Assembly: GCF_040958095.1 (NCBI RefSeq)
Contig: NC_091193.1
Location: 21,771,047-21,835,046 of the forward strand
DNA length: 64,000 nucleotides
From: Procambarus clarkii
Lineage: Eukaryota; Arthropoda; Malacostraca; Decapoda; Cambaridae
Direction of reading: 5' to 3'
Below, piece after piece: positions 13,801 through 25,800 of the stretch. The notes below the pieces were generated by a model. It was not told where the DNA came from and ran no database searches. It saw only the letters and a program-made list of their open reading frames with translations. The first letter of the stretch is position 1. Every line of letters starts with the position of its first letter. The position numbers and the translations under genes are program-made.

Positions 13801-16800
13801 AACTTCATCTTGCAGCCTGTCAATTTCACCTTGCAGTACCTATAATTGTCAAACAATTATATCTACACTGAAGATTATATCTATCACAGAGCAATGATTG
13901 TCTATCAATCTGGCTGTAAGTAATAGTGGTGTAATCTAAGTTGAATAGTACTCTCTCAAGTAACATAGTCATATTTTTAGCACTGCATTTTATCTACTAA
14001 CTAAATATCTTAAAATGTTCCTCACCAGTAAACAAACCTTATCTGAAGAGCTGAAACCAAAATACAACTACAGTATGTAAAACGGAGTTGAACCAACCTC
14101 AAGACAATGCTCCTTCAGTACAAATTACTCTATACTTTTGCTACACTGACCAGGAGTTATGGCTGGATTTGACCAACAGGCATCGATTCACAGTCCAACA
14201 ATCAGTTATTCAAGAATGTCAGCATTTGAGTGTCGAACCTCCTTTCCTGTCTTTCAGTAGCAAGAGGCCGTGCTTCCCTGGCCAGCCATCTAAAGCTCCA
14301 CAAGAGTGCTTTAGTTTTGCAATGTGTATAGACATTGAAGGTTATTCTCCACTCACATTCATTGACATTCTTTTGAAAATACTAAGCAGCCTACCACCAG
14401 GTTAGCCCAAAATATGAAATATGCCAATGAAGTTCTCTATTTGGAGAAAACAGTTTTTGGTTTTGTCTGCCTGGGTACCTTTCTATGCCACATTACTCCA
14501 TCACCTTCATTTTGATCTTTGGTTTAGATTCAAAACAAAAAATAAAAAACTATCATGCTCACTTTATATTCAGTGCAAATAAGACTTCCAAAAATTCTCG
14601 GGGTGGTCAGCGGCTGGACTGAGAGTTCATGGTGCCTGTATACCTGTACACTATATTTTACACAGTCTCACCAATTTCTTCATGAGTAGCACCGTAGTTA
14701 ATGAGTGTTGTTTGAGAGGAAGTAATACTGGCCGTTGCTGCTAACTGAATTTTGGAGGCTCCAATAGAAGTAAAACTCACATTTAAAACAACAATTTAAA
14801 AATAGTTTCAGAACAGAGGAAACAATGTTTAGCAAAAGTAAAACAAAGAAAAACTCTAACCTGAATATTTTTGGATGCAGCCTTTATACTATCTTTAACT
14901 CCAACATCCACCTTCTTCTTAAGATCTTCCTTCTCTGTTGCCAGCTTACTGCGTGTTTCTTCTGATGAATTCAGCTGTGCAGTTAATTCTGCTACACGCT
15001 TCTTTAGCTTAATAGCTACACTTTTCAGCTAAAAGAAAAACTTTATGTATAAATTCTATCATAGGACATTTTAAAGGACAAAAACAATCTTTCTACCATA
15101 TTTAGAAACTTATCTGACAATTTTTAAAGTAAAATTCCATATACATAATGTTCTTAACCACTGCACTGTGCACCTGTTTTTGGCAAAAACTTCTTAGTGC
15201 AATTGTCAAGGACCTATTTTTGTTGTTTTTATAAATGTTCAGGTAAAGTTAATGTCAAAATGTATCCAAACTCAACTTTTTCCATTTCAAAACACAAAGA
15301 GTAATAAAAAATTAAAATATAGCCCAATTAAAAAAAAATAGCACAACTTTCAAAGCGCCTAAAGGCACTTTGCACAGTGCAGTGGTTAAACTACTATGCA
15401 GATTGCATATTACAGTCATTAAAAAATAATAAATGACAAATCACTGTTCACTTCCTTTCTTTCAACATCATGTGAATTAAACAAGGGTGTTTCTTACCCT
15501 TAACCCCTTAACTGCGTTGCCTCCAAATGTGACACCCCCGCAGTGCGCAGGAAATAAATTCTCTGGAAAAAATTCTTTTTTCTTTTTAAAGTGTCAAAAA
15601 CCCTTCCCTCAGTATGGGTATGTAAAAAAAAAGGCGAAATTGTACTTACTTTGGCTGCTATGGGGTCCGGAAGTTGGGGCGTGACGTCATCATTCCCCGT
15701 GCGCCCGTGCCGTAAGCTCTCAGGGGCGGTGGGGCGCTCGGGGCGGGGCGCGCGAGTTGCCGCGAATATATTTTCGTTCATTTTTTGCGCACCTTTCCAA
15801 ATACATTTTCATTGTTTTTATGTGCCAATCCAATGTATAATGAACACATACACTATAATATCGCAGTACAACATCCGTACTGTCCGTAGACACTGTGTTA
15901 CGTGCATGAAACTTGTGTACACATATGCAGCACATATTTACTATGTATCATGCTAATTTGTGTATATATACAATCTACTTACACACTATATACATTCACC
16001 ATCAACACATTCAGAACACCGCGTAGCAGCTGCTTCGTATGGGCCAACAGCAGCTGCCTCGTATGGGCCAACAGCAGCTGCCTCGTATGGGCCAACAGCA
16101 GCTGCCTCGTATGGGCCAACAGCAGCTGCCTCGTATGGGCCAACAGCAGCTGCCTCGTATGGGCCAATAGCAGCTGCCCCGTATGGGCCAATAGCAGCTG
16201 CCGCATATGGGCCAATAGCAGCTGCCGCATATGGGTCAATAGCAGCTGCCGCGTATGGGCCAATAGCAGCTGCCGCGTATGGGCCAATAGCAGCTGCCGC
16301 GTATGGGCCAATAGCAGCTGCCGCGTATGGGCCAACAGCAGCTGCCTCGTATCGGCCAACAGCAGCTGCCTCGTATGGGCCAACAGCAGCTGCCTCGTAT
16401 GGGCCAACAGCAGCTGCCTCGTATGGGCCAACAGCAGCTGCCTCGTATGGGCCAACAGCAGCTGCCTCGTATGGGCCAACAGCAGCTGCCTCGTATGGGC
16501 CAACAGCAGCTGCCTCGTATGGGCCAACAGCAGCTGCCTCGTATGGGCCAACAGCAGCTGCCTCGTATGGGCCAACAGCAGCTGCCTCGTATGGGCCAAC
16601 AGCAGCTGCCTCGTATGGGCCAATAGCAGCTGCCCCGTATGGGCCAATAGCAGCTGCCGCATATGGGCCAATAGCAGCTGCCGCATATGGGTCAATAGCA
16701 GCTGCCGCGTATGGGCCAATAGCAGCTGCCGCGTATGGGCCAATAGCAGCTGCCGCGTATGGGCCAATAGCAGCTGCCGCGTATGGGCCAACAGCAGCTG

Positions 16801-19800
16801 CCTCGTATCGGCCAACAGCAGCTGCCTCGTATGGGCCAACAGCAGCTGCCTCGTATGGGCCAACAGCAGCTGCCTCGTATGGGCCAACAGCAGCTGCCTC
16901 GTATGGGCCAACAGCAGCTGCCTCGTATGGGCCAACAGCAGCTGCCTCGTATGGGCCAACAGCAGCTGCCTCGTATGGGCCAACAGCAGCTGCCTCGTAT
17001 GGGCCAACAGCAGCTGCCTCGTATGGGCCAATAGCAGCTGCCTCGTATGGGCCAACAAGAGCATTTGGCCATCAACACATTCAGAACACCTCGAGTGAGA
17101 GCAGCCACACCCAGCCTGTCTCCCTCACTCCAACATCTTACTCGCCAACATTGCTCCTCCCCCCATATTGTTATAGTTCTTATTACACATGTTCTATATA
17201 CCTATCTACATGTTTTATTTACCAGAACTATGTAAGTAAGCCGGTATTGTGTCCAAACAGTACAGTGGCCACCATACACTGCATGAAAAATCACACAGCA
17301 GACGACGCTACGATTACGTCACCTCCCTCACCAAAATAGCTCCTCTCAACATTCTCCTGTTGCTGTTCTTACACTATATATACCCATGTACATATGTGTT
17401 GCCCATAGCGAACCACTAAGCTAGTATGGTGAGCAAAACAAGAGTGGCAGCCACACACACAATGAGGCTTCCTCAATTCTCGCCCTCCCTCCCTCATCAA
17501 AATTCCTCCTTCCACAATACTACGCACAACGCTAATTATAACCACATTCCTGCTATTATCACAATCCTGGTCACTAATTCCTGTAAATGAATAATTGACC
17601 ACACGTTTATTTTGAAAAGGAACCTAAGAAATCATTTGAAGATTCCTAGATGAACGAAATAATGCTGTGGTGCTGTGGCTAGCGCTGTGAACATCGTGAA
17701 CAGCATTGAATCACTGATATTTGAACATTGTACCCAGTCATTATCACACTCAGGCTCTAATATAACACTATCATAGCTAAATAATACAAGTTATATATAT
17801 ATTTTGACATTATTAGGCGATGCTGTGGTCACATGCTGAACAGCAGTGCTGTGCGCTCATGCTGCGAGCGCCAGCCTTGGTTGCTCACACACTACTGAGG
17901 CTCCCACACCCGGGAATGTGGACCACGATTTTTTTTTAAGATGGCGTCTGTTTACAAGAGCCCTGAGGAAGCTGATGTGAACCCCATGTAGCCGCGGGAG
18001 TTTTGAATGGAACGTGAAAAATACAAATACCCGGAGGCGCGTTGCGCAAACCAGACGTGAGCCTGCAGGCGCGTTGCGCAGTTTAAGGGTTAAATCTCAC
18101 TCTTTTAGTCACTTCTTAACACTTTTGATTGTTAACAATGCAGTATGGCGTCAAAAATTTAGTAGACGAACGTTTGGTAACGACTCAGTATGGGGTCAAA
18201 AATTTTAAAATTTGGCCTGCTTTCGGCTTGGCTGTGGGAAGGGCGAGCCACAGTTTTGGACATTATATGCATATATTCCAGTAGGGAATTTCATTGCGAA
18301 TACATTTATACCAAAATGAAAGACCTAGGACGAGAATGAGGTGACCAAATTGAAAAAGTGTGTACACATTTTATTGCTCTTGCAATATTATTATGGATGA
18401 GTCATTCCAGCACACAACATAAAACTATTCTTTGCTAAAGTTAAAAATAAATCTAATATTACCAAGATGCTAAACTAAGCATTTACTGGCCTAAAAAAAT
18501 AAAGTAGTATGAAGCCTTGTAATATAGACGAAGATGGGCATGGTTAACTGAACAAATCTATAATATAATAAATATTACCGTCAACATCACTGCACTTCAG
18601 ATATACTGTACTGTAATACAATAAGCCAATTATAATTTACCTTCATGTATCTCTCCTCAAACGTGTCTTCCAGCTCTTTCATTCGTTGTGTGTCTTCTGC
18701 TCGACCGATTGTGCTGGTGCTCATAACCTCACTCTGAGCATCGTGGCCATTACCAGCATTCTCACGACTACTCGACAGCTCATTCTCCAGTGACTGAATA
18801 ATCTGAAATTTTAAAGTGATTGAACTCGTATTTAATTTGGTAGAAAAAATAACTTCACTGCCTTTAGCACTTGAGAGCATAATAGAGTACAGGTACTACC
18901 AATATATGGTACAGTAGTAATGTATAGGCAGCACATAATGAAGGACTATGGCAAATGATCAGTAGAGATGGCACTTAGGCCACCAACTAGAGTAGGTATG
19001 TATTATTCATCGAGATTAATTTAGGGATAAAGCAATGGTATTTGCATTGAGGTAGAAGATTTTAAGGGATATTAAGACCGTTATTTCAAAGAAAAATTTG
19101 TTATACCTATGTATCTTTGAAGACTTGCTCTTTTTGCAATACCTATGAACTAAACATGAACAATACAACAAAGCAAGTATTGAATATAATATAAAGTCCT
19201 AATATGGTGGGCACCCAGTGGCTTCTTGAGCTTGAATCTGGTACAACCACACCCATCCATTATCTACCGAGAGCCAGGACCAAAGTCTGGCTCACTCTAC
19301 AAGGCAACAGTACCAAGGCCAGGAGGAATACCTACCAGAAAGCACAGGCCCTTTCTCTTCAATTAATTGGACTTTTGCTTTACTAAACTACTGGTGAAAC
19401 TGATTAATCTGGTAAATTTGGGTTACACCTAATCATAATTTGAACATTTGGTAAATTTAAATTTTTCAGATACGTACAGTGAAACCTCGATTTGGTGAAT
19501 CTCCAGTTGGAACGTACACATTTCAGGCTGGATTAACTTGCCCATTTTGACCAACTATGGTTCGCTAATGCAGGGAATGTGCAGATTTGCTTAGGATGTT
19601 GGGATGGTTCCCAGTTTGGTGGAAATATTTCCCATCATGTCACAGGATAAAATGTTAAATTCCCTTCACATGACAGATTGAAATTATAAATTTTCCTGTG
19701 ACTTCTTCCTCCTCCCACCCTCCCCAGCTCAACCTCCCTTACTGTCTCTCACTGCCACTCTCCCACCCTCCCTCATTGCTACTCTCCCTCAGTGCCTTCC

Positions 19801-22800
19801 CTTCCTACCGCCCTGCCTCCCCTCTCTCTCTCAGGTTGGTATCCAGCATGGCGGGGATAGCAATATTTGTTTACAGTTACTGACATCCTTTTTAACCGTC
19901 ACACACAAGGTGTTTATAATTACAAATGGAGACTAGAGAAGATTTAAGCAAAATTCTTTATACTGTACAGTATACCTGTACAATATACAGTATGCCTTTT
20001 TTAAGTTATATAAAGATAGAGTATGATTTATTATTATACAGTTTAGTAGTACCGTATATATAACAATGAAATATTCTTGATCTATATTACTAAAAAAATA
20101 CATTACATAAATGCCTCCTGAAGGCATCACCTGTTGCAATGAATCCATCACCATAACGAACTGGGGGTTGGTCCCAAATAGTTTGCCGAATTGAGGTTGC
20201 ACTGTACTGTACTGCTAGGATATTTATTGTAAATATCCAGTGGAACTGGGTTTTTAATAAGTTTTACTTCCTGAATTAAAATTTTTGCCAGTACTTAATA
20301 ACATGCCATATACAAGTACAACTAAATTTTCTCACATGGCTTCTACACTTTGTCTTAAAAGAAAATGTGATCCATGCAACCTTTATAGAACCCATGTTGT
20401 TCACCAATGATCAATTTCACAGTTATTTTCTGTATATCCTGCCAAACACTTTTTGGTCCAATTACAATGTGTTCCATTCAGTAAATTTTTCCTCCATCAT
20501 TCACTGATGCTGGTTCTAATTATCAGAATTAAGCATAACTTTCACACAAATATTTATCATACAGGTATTTACTTTCATTCTCTGCCCAATGAAATTAACA
20601 TAGCACCTTAAATAATTAACTTGTTGATACCTTCTTTAAGTTAGTCTTCTCTTGCTCCAGGTCCTTGACTTTCTCTTCTAATTCACGAAACTGTTGGTTA
20701 TTTGTTACCGGCGAAGTGACTGTAGGATCACTACTAAATGTCTGCAGCTTCTCAGTGATAGTCTGTAGCTGTTCTTGTTTAGAAGCTAATTCAGCTTCCC
20801 TATTGGACATCTGCCGAGAAAACAATAACAAATTGCTACAAAAGCTTCATGTTGGAATAAGAGGCTATATCTTTACTGCTCAGATAGCAGTTCTTACATA
20901 AATAATGTTGCTAGGTAAAACATTCTCAAAAGGATGCAAGGAGAGCAGTATACCAAATGTATGGACAAATGAATGAGAGACTGGTGAAGGCAAACATTAG
21001 TACAGTACAGCTGAGAATGGGAGGTGTATACTACATGCATACACTACATGATAGAGAAATGAAACTAATACCGAGGTTAATCAACCCACAGTACGTAATT
21101 TAAATTATGTCAATATTTCATCATAAAATAAAATACAGTAGCTTACTTTTGTCTGTAGTTCCTTTAACTGAAGAGTAGTTCTCTCTAGTTCTTGCGACTT
21201 TTCCTTGTTACTATCCTCCAGTCGTGATATTCTCTCTCCCCTCTCGCGCAAAACCTTATTCATATCATTCAGTTCGGCCAGAAGCTCCTCACACCTACCG
21301 GCTGATGCTTCAATGGAAGAGGTGAGCTGGAGCTTGTGATTGTCTGCATCTTTAAGCTTCTTCTCTAAGTCTTCTTTTTCACTAATTAATGACTGAAATA
21401 TATTGTTGTTTGAGTACTAATATCATATAGTAATTATAACAAGCAATTACAGATTTAAAGACTGACTTTCTTACTGAATGGAATAACCAAGTAAAAAGTC
21501 TAAACCAGTAAATATTAACTCATGACAGTAATGGTAGTTACTGTTATGGTGTAATAGTTAGTTTTCCTTTCACCACAGCTGCAGTCATAATAGTAAAAAC
21601 AACCAGCGTTGAATGTAATGAAATGCCAATTTCAGGGCGAGCCCCGGAGGCTCCATGGAGCTATCAGCCTCATATACGCTATATTAGTCTTGGGCATAGG
21701 TTAATGGAGTTCAGCCTACCAGAGACCACGAGACAGAACCTGGCCCCCCTCCCCCCTCACTCTGAGAGGCACAGGGAGCAATGGCCTATGGAAACCCCAT
21801 GTGTTTGGGAGCATTCCATGTCTGCCATCGACCGAGGTTGGGCACCCAGAAAGGTAAGCATAACAAAACAGACTTCACTTGTAAGAAACTGCAACCAAAG
21901 ACCAAACAGAGAGGCAGAACTCCCCAACTTAAAGAAACAAACAAGCAAACAAGCTTCAACCGACAGCCTTGGGCCATCAGTTGAAGGCCCCCCCCACCCA
22001 GAAGGCACAAAGCCCAAAGCCTGTTTACAACCCCCCTGTTTCAGCAGGACAGGAAGTTGGAGAAAAAACTCAAACTCACCCTCCAGAAGCTATATGCCCA
22101 GAAATTAGAGTAGGACAGTACCAAGATGAATACAATGAGAATCTCGAGCAGATTGTGGGGCCAAAGATAAGCATGTGACTTAACTTGAGCACTTACTGCA
22201 AAAAGTCAAGTCTCGAAGAATAACCAGCCAGCCTAACTGAGCTGACCTCAGTAGAGCTGAGTGCAAAGTGGATGGACACCAAAGTGAGGGGTTGTCAGCT
22301 CTCCCAACCCTGCTGTGTTGCTAATGTTGCCACCTGATGGCTGCTGGTGAAATGAAAAGTTGAAAGGTAAGTTATTAACTGAGCCATAACTGGCTATCCT
22401 TGCAATCCCAATGATCACTTGAAGGGGGTGTTGAGTAGTTTATGTTCTAAAAGCAGCTGTTTCTTGCTAGTGGACTGAGATAAATTCTTCATTATCTCCC
22501 TGCCCATAAACTACTTTGCAAGACCACTTGCAAAGATCCTTGTACAAGATGAGTTTAAATTCAGCTAGAGCTGGTGTAAGGAGCAGTTACCTAGGTGAAC
22601 CCAGGCTCTACCTAGGGTTGTTACTGAAATGGATTACAAATTAAGACCATACTTAAAATATCAAATAAAAAAATTATAACACAAAATTGATTCTCTAACC
22701 TGTATTTTGTCCTCTGCAACCTTCAAGTAGTTCTGGAAGTTGTTAACTTCTTCAATAAGATCCTCTTTTTTCAACTGAAGCTCTTGAATGTTCTTATTAA

Positions 22801-25800
22801 GAAGAACATTTTCAGCCCTAATATCTCCAGCTTCTTGCAGCTGCATTTCCAGATCTTTAATGATAGAATTCAGTTTTTCTTCTAACGCTGTTTTTTCTCG
22901 AGATGCATTTTCTTCACCTAATATAATACTTTCATTCAGGGAAGAGTATTCCTTTTCAAGCATAATCTTCTCCTGGGAAATCATTGCAAGTTTCTTTTCC
23001 AAGTCCTGTTTTTCATCCAACCACTTTATCTCATTAGCAGCATTCTTTCCTTCAACATCTTCCACAGTACTCTTTAAGAAATCATTCTCTTGTTTAATAA
23101 CAATCTTCTCAGATAGTAAAACCTCCTTCTCTGTAGACAAGCTCAGAAGATCTTTATCTTGCTTTTCAAGTAATTCTTGCAAGTTCTTAATTTGAACAGC
23201 AGATTCGTCATGTTCTTTCGACATCGCTTTACATTCTTCTTTGACAAAAATTAACTGCTGTCTTAAGTCATTAATAATTTCTTCATTTTGATTATTCCCA
23301 GATGCTAATAGACCCTCTAATTCAGCTCTTACTGTGTCTCTAGACAGAACCATTTCTTCTAAATTTGATATTTTCTCATTTAATGTAATCTTTTCTGCCT
23401 CGAAAAATTCCTTTAATTGTTTTTGAGATTTCTCATATTCAGCAATTATATTATTGTGATTTTCCAATTGCTCATTTTTTTCTGTAATAATAATGGCATT
23501 TTGATTCAAGGAATCCATCAGTTTTTGAGAAAGCATTTCCCTTTCTTTTACTGCTTCAGTAGCTACATTTTCAAAATGGTTCACCTCTTTTCTTAATTCT
23601 TCAACTGTGTTTGTTGCATTATTTAATTTTAGCATTTCTTCTTTTACAATTTCACACAGCTTGGCAAATAGTGATGATATAATCTTCCACATTTCTTCCA
23701 CAGATGTACTCTTCTCAATATCAAGCAACCCAACTGCATGAATGTAGAACGTCATCAAGCTTTTGTTAATACTGTCAAAGCTCGAGGAAAGTGAGTCACA
23801 AACTGTAGAGTCTCTTGACATTATCAACCTTTTACTCTGTTCTTGAACTTGTTCAAGAGCTTCAACTATATTCAGTATATCTCCCTCAGGTGTAAAATTT
23901 TCCCTCTTGGTTAGTGCTGCTGCAAGTACTTCCTTAATACTTTGCATATTTACCAAAACATCTTCCTGATCCACTGGAAGCAGAGTCTTGCTTAAGGAAG
24001 GGTACACATTTTTGCAAAGTGATGTAAGGGACATTCCAGTATTTTGTAATTCACCCAAAAAAAGCTTCGCATTTTCAGCCTCCTTCTGAAGTTGTTCAAC
24101 TCTGGCAATCAACTCTGAATTCTGTGATTTTAGTTCTTTAATATCCATTGTTAAGTGGTCAGCTCTGTTCCGTTCTTCCTCAACAGATTTTTTACCCTGT
24201 TCTACTTCACTAGCAATTTTACAAAGTTCAGTGTCAAAAGAGGATTTCTCCTTCTGTGCATCCTCCAAGTTTTTCCTAAGACAAGATATTTCATTTTCTA
24301 CATCAGCAGAGTTTTTCAAATATTTAATTTTTTCTTCAGTGAGTTGTTCAACTTCAAACTTTAGTTTATTTACCTGAGCAGCCAAATAATCAAATTCTGT
24401 TTTGTTTTCAGTAAAGTCAACATGTTCATTATCTTTCTGTTTCAAATGTTCAATTAATTTCCTGTTCTCTTCTTCTTGAGCTTTCAATTTTTCAATTAAA
24501 TCAGTTTTCTCTTTTTCAGCAATATTAGAGCTTTCTGTCATGGCACTGAGTTCCATCTTTAAATTCTCTATATCAACACAGAACTGCTTCACTCTGACTT
24601 CATCGTGAATTTTTTCTTGTACTAATTCTTCTAGTTTTGATTTCAAGTGCCCGATTTCTTCTTGCATAGACCTTTCAGTGTCATTTCTTTCTTCTATTAT
24701 TTTTTGTAATTCTATATTTTTTTGCTGATAATTTTTTTCAATTTCCAAAATTTTTTCTTTTGAGCATTCAATTTCTGCTATGTGTTGAGTTTTCTGTGTT
24801 TCAAATTCTTCTACAAGCTGTTCCAAATGTCGGCTCTTGTCTAACTCTACCTTTAATTCCTCCTGCAGTGTGTTTACCCTCGAGATTGCTGCCTCACATT
24901 CTGTTCGTAATTTTGTGTTAGTATTTTCAAGGACTTTTTCCACCAGTTGAACTTTCATGTTTTGTTCCTGTAATTCTTTGACATAATTCTCCGAATCCAA
25001 AACTGAACTTTCATTTTCTTTCAGTTTTGTTTCCAGTTCTTTGATACTATCTTGATTTGACTTGAGAATTGCATCTTTTTCTTCCTGCAGTTTCTTTAAG
25101 CTCTGAACCTGACTCTCAAAACTTTTAACTTTGTCCTCAAGTGCCTTCTTGTCATTCCTAGAACTTTCTAAAATAATGTCTGATGCCTTTTTTTCTTCTT
25201 TCAAGCAATTCAGCTCTCCCTGTATCTTGAGGCCTTTTGCAGCAAGTTTCTGTTGCTTCTCAAGTTCCTTTTCAATTGCTGACTTTTCCTGAAGAAATTT
25301 CTTACATTTCATCTTCAGGATATCCACTTGTCCAATCTGTGCTTGTAGATTTTCCACTTTTTCCTATAAATATATAAATACTGAGCTTTAAAGAAATACA
25401 ATGCAGAAAAAGTACAGAACAGTTATAGCAAGATAGAACTCATTATCATTCATCATAATAATTACCCTGTTACCCACTTTCAGGGGACTGGAAAACATCA
25501 GCCTAGACAAGATAAATGAACTACAAAGAAAGAGAAAACCAAAGACACAATTGCACCCATTCATTCACCATAGTTAACACAACATAGCGCCACACAATGC
25601 CAGCAAAACATTACAGCAACACTCCTCAAGCTGTCAGACACAAACATGTCCACATTTACCACAATTTATAAAAGAATAAGTTGATTGAGAGTGAATTTTT
25701 GCAAAACTGTACTCTTATGTATTTTTTTGAAGGACAAATCATAGGAACCAATTTACATCTGGTTATTGGTGCTGCCATGAATGTTTTTTTTAATTATACA

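Noticed and set aside
14088-14405. 105-codon plus-strand frame
   Set aside because: No family resemblance, no splice partners, and it lies antisense in a GCC2 intron.
15902-17339. Very long open frames (up to about 459 codons) across the 24-bp minisatellite
   Set aside because: The repeat unit is a multiple of three and free of stops in several frames on both strands, so the frames are automatic. No start context, splice sites or homology support a protein.
22788-23195. Plus-strand frames antisense to the giant GCC2 exon
   Set aside because: Shadows of coiled-coil codon usage (Glu/Lys codons read as Phe/Leu/Ser).
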